A stretch of DNA of 64,000 bases, taken from contig NZ_CP075715.1 in the NCBI RefSeq assembly GCF_024584805.1, positions 868,001 to 932,000 on the forward strand, written 5' to 3'. The DNA comes from Streptomyces sp. FIT100 (lineage in GTDB: Bacteria > Actinomycetota > Actinomycetes > Streptomycetales > Streptomycetaceae). Both the position numbers and the translations under genes were made by a program. The notes under the pieces were generated by a model. It ran no database searches. It was not told where the DNA came from and worked only from the letters and a program-made list of their open reading frames with translations. Positions 18,939 to 27,761 of the stretch are shown piece by piece (position 1 is the stretch's first letter; each line of letters begins with the position of its first letter).

Positions 18939-19931
18939 TCACGGCCGGATGTCGAGCACTTCCGGCACCGGACGGCGGGGCGTGCCGGGGCCTGCCGGTC
19001 CGTATCCGAGTCGCACGATCATCTGGGTGTAGCCCGTTCCCGACAACGGTTCCCTCAGGGGCCAGCGAAGGTCGGTCCACTCGATCGCCTGGGTGGCGAA
19101 GGAGCTGGACAGGCCCGTGAGAGTGGCCAGCAGCAGGACGCGTTCCATGGCCTGGCCGGCACGCAGCCAGTCCTCCGGACGGTCGTCCACCGTGCTGAGG
19201 AGCGCCAGCTGGGGGGACCGTTCGAAGTCGGCGGCGCCGCGGCCGGGGACCTGCCGGCTCCCGGCGAAGTCACGCATGGGTGCCTTGCCGCCGCGTTTGC
19301 GCGGCCCGAAGGCATAGTCCGGGATCCCGTCGGGAGCCGTGTTCACCGACGGCCCACCGATACGAGTCCACTGCGCCAGATCCTCGTCACTGCCATGGTC
19401 GGTGAGGTCGCGCCGCTCGGCCTCCTCGACGAGTTCCAGCACCTCCTCCTTGTGCCATGGGCCGGGGAAGCTCAGCGTGGCCCCTTCGCGACCGGCGGCC
19501 GCGCCGAGGGCTGTCCGCAGGGCCTCGGGAACCTCCGTTTCCTCGAACGGGAAGCGGCTGCTGTGCCGGCGGTGGATCGCCGGATACAGCGCGGCGAGGT
19601 CGCTCTCGCCGCCCGCGGCAACGCTCAGCTGCACCGTCGCCAGCAGCGCCGGGTCCGCAGGGTCGGGGAGCAGCCGGACTGCGGGGAACCAGCCCTCGTG
19701 GACCACGGCGACCCGCAGATTGAGCAGGGCGGCGCCGCAGCCGAGGTGCAGGGCGCGGGCGTCGGGGTCGGAGTGCGGGATGACACGGTCGAAATCGGCG
19801 CGGAGGTGGAAGGTGCGGCTCCCCCGGAAGTAGCGGAAGCGCCACGGCTGCGCGTTGTGCATCGACGGCGCCGCAGCAGCGTCGTGGACCAGGGCTGCGA
19901 CGCGCTCTTCGGAAGGTTCTTGTCGGATCAC
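18939..19931 (-). CDS. Acg family FMN-dependent nitroreductase-like protein
   Basis: A 330-residue nitroreductase-fold protein. It has the family signature APSMHNAQPWRFRY near residue 21, HLGCGAALLNLRVAV, and the C-terminal LSGTGYTQMIVRLGYGP. M. tuberculosis homologues Acg (Rv2032), Rv3127 and Rv3131 are strongly DosR-induced; their bound flavin is thought to be sequestered rather than catalytically turned over. The GTG start at 19931 follows GAAGGGACG. It lies 52 bp downstream of the DUF1918 fusion gene on the same strand, so cotranscription is likely. Confidence 0.9.
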   Translation of the reverse strand: MIRQEPSEERVAALVHDAAAAPSMHNAQPWRFRYFRGSRTFHLRADFDRVIPHSDPDARALHLGCGAALLNLRVAVVHEGWFPAVRLLPDPADPALLATVQLSVAAGGESDLAALYPAIHRRHSSRFPFEETEVPEALRTALGAAAGREGATLSFPGPWHKEEVLELVEEAERRDLTDHGSDEDLAQWTRIGGPSVNTAPDGIPDYAFGPRKRGGKAPMRDFAGSRQVPGRGAADFERSPQLALLSTVDDRPEDWLRAGQAMERVLLLATLTGLSSSFATQAIEWTDLRWPLREPLSGTGYTQMIVRLGYGPAGPGTPRRPVPEVLDIRP

Positions 19932-19983
19932 CAGGGCGTCCCTTCACGAGCGTCCCTTCACGGAAGCGGCAGCCCGTCGCCGC

Positions 19984-20925
19984 TCACTGCTCGGCCGGAC
20001 TGATACGCCGACCGGTGAGGCGCTGGGGCTGGATCGACACCCACGTCTCGCGCTCGCCACCCGCCCATGGCCTGGTGTAGGCGCCATCGTCCAGCTGCCG
20101 TACCGCGTCGGGCTCCGTGACAAGCCGGGCAGGGCCGACGACGAGAACGCTCCAGCCCTCGCTCGTGGCCTCGTCCAGTTGGTCGACCTCGAAGGCGACG
20201 TCCGTACCCGCGGCCGCTGCGGGCGCTGAATCGGGCGCGGTCCTGAAAGCGATCGCGTCGTCGATGACCACATAGTTGACCGGGACGACGGCAGGGCCGT
20301 CGGGTGTCGTCACCGCGAGGCGGCCCACGCCGTGGGTGGAGAGCCGGGCCCGGCATTCGTCCGGGTCGAGCTCCCGCAGCCGGGGGTGGAGGAGGGCCTG
20401 GCCCTGGCCGGGCGGCAGATCGATGCCGCCGCCGCGCAGGGCTTCGACGCTCGTTCCCAGCGCGCCGGCCAGCCGGGTGAGAGTCCCGAGGCTCGGATCA
20501 GCCGGATGTTCCTCGAGGTACGCCAGGTACTCGGGCGCCATCGCGGCGCGGGCGGCCACGGTGGCCCGGGTGAGCCCCTGCCGCTCGCGCTCGGCGGCAA
20601 CTCGCCGGCCGATGTCGCCGGGATTGGGCGCCCGGTCCGTCCCGTCGGGTGCCGTGCCCGCCCGCTCCGTACCCGCAGGCTCGCGGGGTGCCGCAGGCTC
20701 GCGGGGTGTCGCGGGCTCGCGGGGTGTCGCGGGCTCGTGCTCCAGGTGACGGATATGCGCGTCGGGCCCGGGGAACACCAGCGTCACCTCGTCCGTGTCC
20801 GACCAGCGCACGTCGTAGGGGGGTGTGCCATCCGCATGGTGGAGTCCGACGATCTCGCCGTCGCGCCTGGTGGCGCCGGTCTTCTGGCTTTCGATGACGA
20901 GCTGGTCGCCGAGGTGAGCTCGCAT
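19984..20925 (-). CDS. DUF1918 - XRE helix-turn-helix - pyridoxamine oxidase-like fusion
   Basis: A 313-residue three-part protein. Residues 1-60 are DUF1918 (MRAHLGDQLVIESQKTGATR..DVRWSDTDEVTLVFPGPDA), the fold of the DosR-regulated Rv0569. A Pro/Glu repeat linker follows. Residues 105-170 form an XRE-type DNA-binding domain (IGRRVAAERERQGLTRATVA). The C-terminal 130 residues are a flavin split barrel (GRLAVTTPDGPAVVPVNYVV). This suggests a flavin- or F420-linked regulator, which is inference. ATG 20925 follows GAGGAAAGGG and was preferred over an in-frame ATG at 20970. The gene is divergent from a CBS-BON gene. Confidence 0.88.
   Translation of the reverse strand: MRAHLGDQLVIESQKTGATRRDGEIVGLHHADGTPPYDVRWSDTDEVTLVFPGPDAHIRHLEHEPATPREPATPREPAAPREPAGTERAGTAPDGTDRAPNPGDIGRRVAAERERQGLTRATVAARAAMAPEYLAYLEEHPADPSLGTLTRLAGALGTSVEALRGGGIDLPPGQGQALLHPRLRELDPDECRARLSTHGVGRLAVTTPDGPAVVPVNYVVIDDAIAFRTAPDSAPAAAAGTDVAFEVDQLDEATSEGWSVLVVGPARLVTEPDAVRQLDDGAYTRPWAGGERETWVSIQPQRLTGRRISPAEQ
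20675..20740. repeat. 18-bp in-frame tandem repeat in the fusion-protein linker
   Basis: Three full copies and a partial copy of an 18-bp unit (GCAGGCTCGCGGGGTGCC with one or two changes) encode the repeated PATPRE hexapeptide on the minus strand. Because 18 is a multiple of 3, copy-number change keeps the frame and alters only linker length between DUF1918 and the DNA-binding domain. Confidence 0.85.
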
Positions 20926-21157
20926 GATCGCCGCCCTTTCCTCAGAATGTTGCTGTACCCAACGTGCCACGCACGGAGTGCCGCCGCACGGGCCGGGAAG
21001 CCCCGTCCGAGGGCTGGCCGGACCGGTCTCGGACCGGTGGCTCGGGTCGAGCGGCCCCAGGGCGGGCCTGAGCTGCTCATGCGCGGGCGGGCTGCTCCCG
21101 ACACGCTTGCGACATCACCACGACCGCCTGTCAGGGGGCCTCGAAGGGAAACGCGCC

Positions 21158-21832
21158 ATGCACCACCGAACGGTCGCAGAACTCATGACCCGACAGGTCG
21201 TCCGGGCGCGGCGTGACCTGCCGTTCAAGGAGATCGTCAAGCTGTTGGCGGACAACGACGTCACCGCCGTACCCGTGGTCGACGAACTGGACCGCCCCAT
21301 GGGCGTGGTCTCCGAGGCCGACCTGCTGCGCAAGTCGGCGGACCAGGCCGACCCCTCGGGCCGCACGCCGATCCCGCACCTGGAGGCGTGGGAACGGGCC
21401 AAGGCCGAAGGGGCCAGTGCCGAAGAGCTCATGTCGGCTCCGGCCGTGTGCGCACACCCGGAGTGGACCGTGGTCGAAGCAGCCCGCCTCATGGAGGTCC
21501 ACGGCGTCAAGCGGCTGCCCGTCGTGGACGAGACGGACAAGCTGCAGGGCATCGTCAGCCGCAGCGACCTGCTGCGGATCTTCCTACGTCGTGACGACGC
21601 CATCCGCGAGGAGATCAACCGGGATGTGCTGCGGCAGACGTTGGGCCTCGCTCCGTCGGATGTGACAGTCGTTGTGCGCGAGGGCCAGGTCTCCCTGGAC
21701 GGCTCCGTCGAGTTCAGGAGCCTGATCCCCATCATCGAGCGGCTGTGCCGGAGCGTGGACGGTGTGGTCTCGGTCTCGACGCACATCGCGTACCGGAACG
21801 ACGACGCCCGGAGTTCCGCTGCAGGCACGTGA
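21158..21832 (+). CDS. CBS-CBS-BON domain protein
   Basis: A 224-residue protein: CBS 1 (VAELMTRQVVRARRDLPFKEIVKLL with GVVSEADLL), CBS 2 (AEELMSAPAVCAHPEWTVVEA with VKRLPVVDETDKLQGIVS), BON (PSDVTVVVREGQVSLDG). AAGGGAAA precedes ATG 21158. It is the fourth protein of this architecture in the window and stands alone, divergent from the DUF1918 fusion gene and convergent with pncB. The repeated family suggests local duplication with divergence. Confidence 0.9.
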   Translation: MHHRTVAELMTRQVVRARRDLPFKEIVKLLADNDVTAVPVVDELDRPMGVVSEADLLRKSADQADPSGRTPIPHLEAWERAKAEGASAEELMSAPAVCAHPEWTVVEAARLMEVHGVKRLPVVDETDKLQGIVSRSDLLRIFLRRDDAIREEINRDVLRQTLGLAPSDVTVVVREGQVSLDGSVEFRSLIPIIERLCRSVDGVVSVSTHIAYRNDDARSSAAGT

Positions 21833-21893
21833 GTCGGCGGGCAGGGGGTGCGCAGCGGCGGACCGACGCCGAGACCGCCGTTGCGTCACGGGT

Positions 21894-23239
21894 CTAGGAC
21901 CGCATCGCAGGGACCTGCGTCTCCTCCTCGATACGACGCCGGACCCGGTCTGCGAGTGTGCTCAGCCGCTCGGAGACCGTCGCCCGAGGCGCGACCGGCG
22001 ATCGGATCAGCCGAGCTGCCGACGGCAGTTCGGCCAGGTCGGCAGCGAATCTCGCCCGGCACTCCGCGAGCGTGGGCCTCGCGGAGGTGCGCCGCCCGTT
22101 CTGCATCACCGTCTCCAGCAACGGCTTCGACACATCGTCGGGCGGCTGCTCGCCGGCGAGTGCGATCACGTCGGCGTACCCGGCGCGACGGAACACCTGC
22201 TTCGGCCGGGTGCCGTGACCTTCGCCGAGGAGAGCTTCATCACCGGGCGGCCGTCGTATTCCACCATCTTGTAGGCGGAGTCCAGGTACGGGGCGTCGGC
22301 CGAGACCCCGACCCGGGGCCCGACGGCGTAGATGTCGATCGGTGCTCCGGAGCGCACGAGTTCGTCCACGGCGTACTCGTCGAGACTGCCACTGGCGACG
22401 ACCTGTACGTCCGGCAGGCCGGCCGCGTCGAGGATGGCGCGCGCCCGTACTGCCAGGGCTCCCGGGTCACCGCTGTCGAGCCGGACCGCCGAGCCGGGCC
22501 CCCGTTCCAGGTCCCGCAGTACGCGCGCCGCGATGCGGACGCCGGTTTCGGTGTCGTAGGTGTCCACCAGCAGCGTCACCGGGCCGGGATGGGAGCGTGC
22601 GAAGGCACGGAAGGCCTCCTCTTCCGTCGCGAAAGCCTCGATGAACGAGTGGGCCATCGTGCCGACCGCGGGCACGCCTTCGGCGGCGGCCGCGGCGACA
22701 TTGCTCGTCCCGGCGAAGCCCACCATCGCGCTCAGCCGGGCCGCCTGGAATCCGGCCTGCGGGCCATGGGTCCGCCGCAGGGAGAAGTCCACGATCGGAT
22801 GTCCCGCCGCGGCGAGCAGGCATCTCGCCGCCTTCGAGGCGATCGCGGTCTGGTGGCTGAGCTGATTGAGCACGTACGTCTCGGCCAACTGCGCCTGGGG
22901 AAGCGGCGCGGTCACCTCCAGCAGGGGTTCGCCCGCGAGGACGATCCGCCCTTCCGGCACCGCCCGCACCTGGCCGGTGAACTCGAGTCCGAGCAGCGGC
23001 TCCAGATCGCGGCGCGGCCGCTGCAGCGCCGTGGTGAAAGCGTCGATGTCCTCGGGGCCGACCCGGAATCCCGAGAGGAAGTCCAGTGACGACTCCAGGC
23101 CCGCGGCGACGAGGAAGCCGCGGTGAGGAGGCAGGTTGCGGACGAAGAGGCTGAAGGTTGCCGGGCCGGTCATCCGCTCCCGCAGGTACGACATCGCCAT
23201 CGTCACCTCGTACAGGTCGGTGGTCGTCGCCTCGGACAT
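21894..23239 (-). pseudogene. pncB: nicotinate phosphoribosyltransferase, frameshifted near the C-terminus
   Basis: Reading from ATG 23239 gives a clear NAPRTase (TDLYEVTMAMSYLRERM, FSLFVRNLPPHRGFLVAAG, DFSLRRTHGPQAGFQAARL, RLDSGDPGALAVRAR) up to KVTAPG. There one base is missing (22202-22208): the minus strand reads GGCCGAAGCAGGTG where one more base before AAG would give the expected KQVFRRAGYADVIALAGE, which continues in another frame to the stop at 21894. A restored gene would encode about 448 residues. NAPRTase makes nicotinate mononucleotide in NAD salvage; the DosR regulon contains PncB2 (Rv0573c). The frameshifted product loses the last 90 or so residues and ends with 15 or so unrelated ones. 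Confidence 0.88.
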
Positions 23240-23276
23240 CGCTCTCTCCTCCTCTGGAGCAGCACACACCGGCCTG

Positions 23277-23897
23277 TCACCGGCGGAAGCGCCCGGACCA
23301 GGAGGGCTCCACCAGGTCCCACTCGGCCTCCCACTGTGCGGCCCTGCTGCGGTCCAGCACGAGGCGCATGCCCGCCCTGGCGGTGAAGACACCCGCTGTC
23401 ACCGCGACCGCCGTCATGCCGCCCACCAGCCAGCCGGTGGCCGTGGCGTTGTCCTGGGTCATCGGCGGCCTGCTGAGGGTTCCCCCGGGGCCGAGCCAGA
23501 CTCGCACGGTCGCGCCCTCGGTGGCGCCCGGCTCCACCCGCGCAGTACCGGTCCTCTCCTTGCCGTCCGTGGCGGTCCATCGCACCTGCGCCCATCGCCA
23601 GACGTCTTTTGCACCACCCTGTGCTCCGTCCCCCTCGGTGTCCGAAACCACGCGGGCGGTGATCGCGTGCCGTTCCGCCGACTGGGCCTCCGCTGTGCGC
23701 ATCGAGGACTCGTACGCCGCCAGCCCCGCGCTGACCGAGGCCGCCGGCAGTCCCAGGGCAAGGACGAGCATCAGGAGGCGGCGGAACCAGGACTCGATCC
23801 TGTCGGACCTACGCCTCAGCCGGTTTGCGTCCTGTGCCGGATGCTGCTGGTGCGGCGGACGGGGACCGGATGCGTACGGCGAGCCCTGTGCACTCAT
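23277..23897 (-). CDS. Rv1733c-like membrane protein
   Basis: A 206-residue protein with two transmembrane helices: LLMLVLALGLPAASVSAGLAA (about 41-61) and TGWLVGGMTAVAVTAGVFTA (about 153-172). Between them lies an extracytoplasmic loop containing the family-typical TARVVSDTEG and RWTATDGKERTGTARV. The topology matches Rv1733c, a DosR-regulated transmembrane antigen of M. tuberculosis of unknown function. It lies 37 bp upstream of the pncB reading frame on the same strand, so the two are probably cotranscribed from the region after 23898. Confidence 0.85.
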   Translation of the reverse strand: MSAQGSPYASGPRPPHQQHPAQDANRLRRRSDRIESWFRRLLMLVLALGLPAASVSAGLAAYESSMRTAEAQSAERHAITARVVSDTEGDGAQGGAKDVWRWAQVRWTATDGKERTGTARVEPGATEGATVRVWLGPGGTLSRPPMTQDNATATGWLVGGMTAVAVTAGVFTARAGMRLVLDRSRAAQWEAEWDLVEPSWSGRFRR

Positions 23898-23966
23898 GGC
23901 CCCTGACCTCCGGCTGTCGCTGGTCACTTCCCCCACCACGATCGAACGGCGGCAGAGACCGGTCAC

Positions 23967-23982
23967 TGGGCCGAACGGCCCT
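23967..23982. promoter_or_regulatory. candidate operator upstream of the Rv1733c-like/pncB pair
   Basis: TGGGCCGAACGGCCCT, a 16-bp palindrome imperfect only at its centre, starts 69 bp upstream of the Rv1733c-like start. It fits GGrCCG-N2-CGGyCC, also found near hydB and SulP. A response-regulator site is a guess. Confidence 0.35.
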
Positions 23983-24020
23983 CGCGGGCGACCGCCCGGA
24001 CCACGGCCGGGCCGGGTCCG

Positions 24021-24180
24021 GCCGGGTCCGGGCGGGGCGGGCCGGGGCCGGGCGGGGCGGGCCGGGTCCGGGCGGGGCGGGCCGGGGCCGGGCGGGGCGG
24101 GCCGGGTCCGGGCGGGGCGGGCCGGGTCCGGGCGGGGCGGGCCGGGTCCGGGCGGGGCGGGCCGGGTCCGGGCGGGGCGG
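24021..24180. repeat. 20-bp minisatellite, eight copies
   Basis: Eight perfect head-to-tail copies of GCCGGGTCCGGGCGGGGCGG, differing only at position 7 (T or G; order T,G,T,G,T,T,T,T), preceded by a half copy at 24011. The plus strand is rich in GGG/GGGG runs. It fills most of the space between the end of a USP gene and the promoter of the Rv1733c-like gene. The period of 20 is not a multiple of 3, which argues against coding use. Confidence 0.95.
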
Positions 24181-24199
24181 GATCCCGCGAGGTGAACGG

Positions 24200-25021
24200 T
24201 CACCTCTGCGGAACGACCGCGATCGGACAGGGCGCGTGATGCAGTACCGCGTGGTTGACGAGGCCCAGTTGCAGCCCCAGGTGCCCGCGCCGCCTGCCGG
24301 CGCCGACGACGAGCAGGTCGGCGTCCGCCGCGGCTGCCAGCAGCGCCTGGCGTGCCGGTCCTTCGACCGTCTGACGGCTCACCGGGACGTCCGGGTACCG
24401 CTCGGCGCGACCGCGCAGCGCGTCGTCGAGCACCTGTGCAGGGGGGCGGCAGTGGGCCTCGGTGGCGTAGCCGGACGGGGGCGGCGGCTCGGAGAGGACT
24501 CCGAACGGGACACTCCAGGCATGCACCGCGACCAGCCGGCCGCGCCGCACGTGGGCTTCACGCAGCGCGAACTGCAGTGCCGTGCCGCTTCCGTCCCCGT
24601 CCTCGACACCGACGACGACAGTTCCGAAACGGCCGTCCCGGTGCTCGGCAGCCCCGCGCACCACGACGACGGGGCAATCGGCGCGCGCCGCCACAGCGAG
24701 ACCGACCGACCCGAGGAGCAGTCCGTCGAGCTCTCCGAGCCCTCTGGACCCGAGGACCAGGGCGAAGGCGTTGCGCCCCTTGCCGAGCAGAGCGGACGCC
24801 GGGTCCTCGTGCAGCACCTCGCTCGACAGCCGCACCGGGGGAGCATTCTTCCTGGCCCGGTCCATGGCAGCGGCGATCCGACCGGCGGTGTCGTGGTCCG
24901 GCGCGGCCGCGTGCACGAGGTGGAGCGGCACGTCGTGCCGGACTGCCTCCTCGGCGGCCCAGTCCACCGCCTCCAGACTCGCCTCCGACCCGTCGAAGCC
25001 GACCACCAGGGGAATCGCCAC
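24200..25021 (-). CDS. tandem universal stress protein
   Basis: A 273-residue double UspA protein. Domain 1: VAIPLVVGFDGSEASLEAVDW and GSRGLGELDGLLLGSVG; domain 2: TVVVGVEDGDGSGTALQFA and GAGRRRGHLGLQLGLVNHAV, ending CPIAVVPQR. GTG 25021 follows GGAGGTGAGGG with good spacing, so it was preferred over longer in-frame starts. The gene is divergent from the next USP gene across a 193-bp gap containing the perfect 12-bp palindrome CAGTCCGGACTG at 25152. Confidence 0.9.
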   Translation of the reverse strand: MAIPLVVGFDGSEASLEAVDWAAEEAVRHDVPLHLVHAAAPDHDTAGRIAAAMDRARKNAPPVRLSSEVLHEDPASALLGKGRNAFALVLGSRGLGELDGLLLGSVGLAVAARADCPVVVVRGAAEHRDGRFGTVVVGVEDGDGSGTALQFALREAHVRRGRLVAVHAWSVPFGVLSEPPPPSGYATEAHCRPPAQVLDDALRGRAERYPDVPVSRQTVEGPARQALLAAAADADLLVVGAGRRRGHLGLQLGLVNHAVLHHAPCPIAVVPQR

Positions 25022-25214
25022 TGCCCTCACCTCCGCCCCGGGGACCTGACTGCATGCTCGTTCAAGCCCCGCCACGGCTCGGTCCGCATGCGCCGCTGGA
25101 AGCTCTGAGGTACTCCTCGAATGACAAGAAGGTGTGCTCGGAGTGCCGGCGCAGTCCGGACTGGCGGACTCGTTCACCGTCATTCCAGCTTCTTACGAGA
25201 CGGAGGCAGGCGCC

Positions 25215-26090
25215 ATGGAGCCAGTGATCACCGTGGGGCTCGACGGTTCAGCCGAGAGTCTGGCCGCCGCCCGCTGGGCCGCCGAGGAAGCCGAGCGGCG
25301 CAGGTTCACGCTGCGCCTGCTGCATGCATGGCCTCTGCTTGCGCCGGAACCGCCCCGCGGCCCCGCGGAGATCGATCAGAACTACTGGGCGAAGCGGATC
25401 GTGCACAACGCACGGGCCGAGCTCCAGGCACGACACCCTGGTCTCTCCGTGGTCGGCAACCTGGTCGCCGAGGACGCTCAGGACGCGCTGCTGCAAGCGG
25501 CGTCCGAGTCCGAGATGGTCGTCCTCGGTTCGCGAGGCCTGACGCCCGTGGAGAGCTACTTCCTGGGCGACGTCAGCATGCCCGTCCTGACCCGGTCCGA
25601 GCGGCCGGTGGTCCTGGTACGGGCCGAAAGGCGCGCCGGAGGGCCACCACCGGCTCGCGGTACGGCAGGTGCCGTAGTGGTGGCTCTGAAACTCCACGGC
25701 CCGTGCGACGACCTGCTCGGCTTCGCCTTCACCTGCGCCGCGGCCCGCGGCGTGCCTCTTCGCGCCGTCCACGGCCGAAGCGTTCCGCTGTACGCGTACA
25801 CGCCCTGGGGTGTGGACCACGACGTCACCGACGAGATCACGCGGGAGGCGCAGCAGCGGCTGGGGAACACCCTCCAGCCCTGGCGCGAGAGGTTCCCCGG
25901 GGTGGAGGTGGTCGACGCGGTCCGGCTCGACAGCGCCGCGAAGGCCGTCGTAGGGGAATCCGAGAGCGCGGGGCTGCTGGTCGTCGGCCGGCGCAGGCAC
26001 CGACCCCCCTTGGCACCACGTCTGGGCGCCGTGGCCGAAGCCTCCGTCCACCACGCGCGCTGCCCCGTCGCCGTCGTCCCCCATGACTGA
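25215..26090 (+). CDS. tandem universal stress protein (Rv2005c-like)
   Basis: A 291-residue double UspA protein. Domain 1: VITVGLDGSAESLAAARWA with GSRGLTPVESYFLGDVSMPV; domain 2: VVVALKLHGPCDDLLGFA with VGRRRHRPPLAPRLGAVAEASVHHARCPVAVVPHD. GGAGG precedes ATG 25215. Its end overlaps the APH-AAA kinase start by 8 bp (ATGACTGA), giving translational coupling. The same two families are neighbours in M. tuberculosis (Rv2005c-Rv2004c, both in the DosR regulon), which supports the island interpretation. Confidence 0.92.
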   Translation: MEPVITVGLDGSAESLAAARWAAEEAERRRFTLRLLHAWPLLAPEPPRGPAEIDQNYWAKRIVHNARAELQARHPGLSVVGNLVAEDAQDALLQAASESEMVVLGSRGLTPVESYFLGDVSMPVLTRSERPVVLVRAERRAGGPPPARGTAGAVVVALKLHGPCDDLLGFAFTCAAARGVPLRAVHGRSVPLYAYTPWGVDHDVTDEITREAQQRLGNTLQPWRERFPGVEVVDAVRLDSAAKAVVGESESAGLLVVGRRRHRPPLAPRLGAVAEASVHHARCPVAVVPHD

Positions 26091-27684
26091 GCCGAACATG
26101 ACCGGGCTGGGCAACGTCGGGGATGCGACGGTGCCGGTCCATCAAGCCGACGCGTCCGCGCTCCGGTCCGCCACCGGCCATGACACTCCACCACTCCCGC
26201 GCGCGGAGGTGTGCGAGACCCACACGGCGATCGTGTTCTTCGTCGGTGACTGCGCCTACAAACTCAAGAAGCCGCTCGATCTGAAGTTCCTGGACTACAC
26301 CACCGTGCAGGCGCGGCGCGCCGCGTGCGAGCGTGAGGTCGAGCTCAACCGGCGCTTCGCCCCGGACGTCTACCTGGGCGTCGGGGAACTCCGCAGCCCG
26401 CAGGCCGAGGCGCCCGAACCACTCGTCGTGATGCGCCGCATGCCGGCGGAACGCCGGCTCTCCCGGCTGGTGCGGGAAGGAGCGACCGTCGATGACGCCC
26501 TCAGGGCCGTCGCCCGGCGCCTCGCCACCCGGCACGCGGACGCACCCCGCAGCCGGGAGGTGGACGAACAAGGCACCAGGGACGCACTGCTGTCGCGCTG
26601 GGCAGCGAGCTTCGCGCATGTGCGTGAGCTGGCCGGCGGCAGCCCGGTGCCCGACGGCGTGGAAGAGGCCGAGCGTCTGGTGCGCCGCTACCTCGCCGGG
26701 CGCAAGCAGCTGTTCGACACGCGCATCGAGCAGGGACGCATGGTCGACGGACATGGCGACCTGCTCGCCGACGACATCTTCTGCCTCGACGACGGCCCCC
26801 GCATCCTGGACTGCCTCGAGTTCGACGACCACCTGCGCTACGTCGACGGCCTGGACGACGCCGCCTTCCTCGCCATGGACCTGGAACAGCTCGGCGCCCC
26901 GGAAGCCGCGGCGTACTTCCTCGCCCAGTACAGCGAGTACTCCGGCGATCCCGCGCCCCCGTCCCTGTGGCACCACTACGTGGCCTACCGTGCCTTCGTC
27001 CGCGCCAAGGTGTCCCTCATCCAGGCACGCCAGGGGGCGGCCGGCGCCGAGGCCGCGTCACGGCGCCTGGTCACAACGGCGCTGCGCCATCTGCGCACCT
27101 CCGCCGTCGGTCTGACGCTCGTCGGCGGCCTGCCGGGCAGCGGCAAGTCGACGCTGTCCGGCGCGCTCGCCGACCGTCTGGGTGTCACGCTGCTCAGCAG
27201 CGACCGCCTCCGCAAGGAGCTGGCCGGCATCCCGGCGGAGGAGTCCGCGGCCGCTGCCTACGGCGAAGGCCTGTACACGGCGGAGTGGACCGCGAAGACC
27301 TACGCGGCCCTCCTTGACCGTGCCTCTGCGCTGCTGGCCTGCGGCGAGTCCGTCGTCCTGGACGCGACGTGGTCCGATGCGGGCAGGCGAGAAGCCGCCC
27401 AGCACATGGCCGAACGCGTCGGCGCCGACCTGGTGGCGCTGCACTGTCAGGTTCCGGACGATGTGTCGGCGTCCCGTCTGAGCACCCGCGCACCCGGACC
27501 GTCCGACGCCGGCCTCGACGTGGCCAGGGCCATGGCGGCCACGGAGCCGCCCTGGTCGGAGGCCGTCACGATCGACACCAGCGGCCCCCTGGAGTCCGCG
27601 GTCGTCCGGGCTCTGGCGGCCGTACGCCCGTGGGGCACCGGACAAGCCCCGGTCTTCCGCCGCTCCTACATGGAGCCGGACTGA
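26083..27684 (+). CDS. APH-like kinase fused to AAA P-loop kinase (Rv2004c-like)
   Basis: A 533-residue fusion. Residues 30-330 resemble an aminoglycoside-phosphotransferase fold, with a likely catalytic-loop aspartate in VDGHGDLLADDIF and DCLEFDDHLRYVDGLDD. Residues 340-533 form a zeta-toxin/gluconate-kinase-like P-loop domain with Walker A GLPGSGKST (K355), SSDRLRKELAG and ESVVLDATW. The substrate is unknown. The homologue Rv2004c lies beside a USP gene in the DosR regulon, as here. The stop is followed by the remains of a broken gene on the other strand. Confidence 0.9.
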   Translation: MTEPNMTGLGNVGDATVPVHQADASALRSATGHDTPPLPRAEVCETHTAIVFFVGDCAYKLKKPLDLKFLDYTTVQARRAACEREVELNRRFAPDVYLGVGELRSPQAEAPEPLVVMRRMPAERRLSRLVREGATVDDALRAVARRLATRHADAPRSREVDEQGTRDALLSRWAASFAHVRELAGGSPVPDGVEEAERLVRRYLAGRKQLFDTRIEQGRMVDGHGDLLADDIFCLDDGPRILDCLEFDDHLRYVDGLDDAAFLAMDLEQLGAPEAAAYFLAQYSEYSGDPAPPSLWHHYVAYRAFVRAKVSLIQARQGAAGAEAASRRLVTTALRHLRTSAVGLTLVGGLPGSGKSTLSGALADRLGVTLLSSDRLRKELAGIPAEESAAAAYGEGLYTAEWTAKTYAALLDRASALLACGESVVLDATWSDAGRREAAQHMAERVGADLVALHCQVPDDVSASRLSTRAPGPSDAGLDVARAMAATEPPWSEAVTIDTSGPLESAVVRALAAVRPWGTGQAPVFRRSYMEPD

Positions 27685-27761
27685 CCGGGAGCCGTCGCCG
27701 GGGGGCGGAGTGAAGCGGAGCGATACCGCAGGCCGTGCTCTCGTCCGGACAGCGGGCGCAC

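Noticed and set aside
20985..21010. third copy of the GCCGGGAAG leader motif
   Set aside because: Only the short string is shared; the following CTGGTCGGCG core and the stems are absent.
24021..24180. possible CRISPR array
   Set aside because: Units are directly adjacent with no spacers; it is a simple minisatellite.
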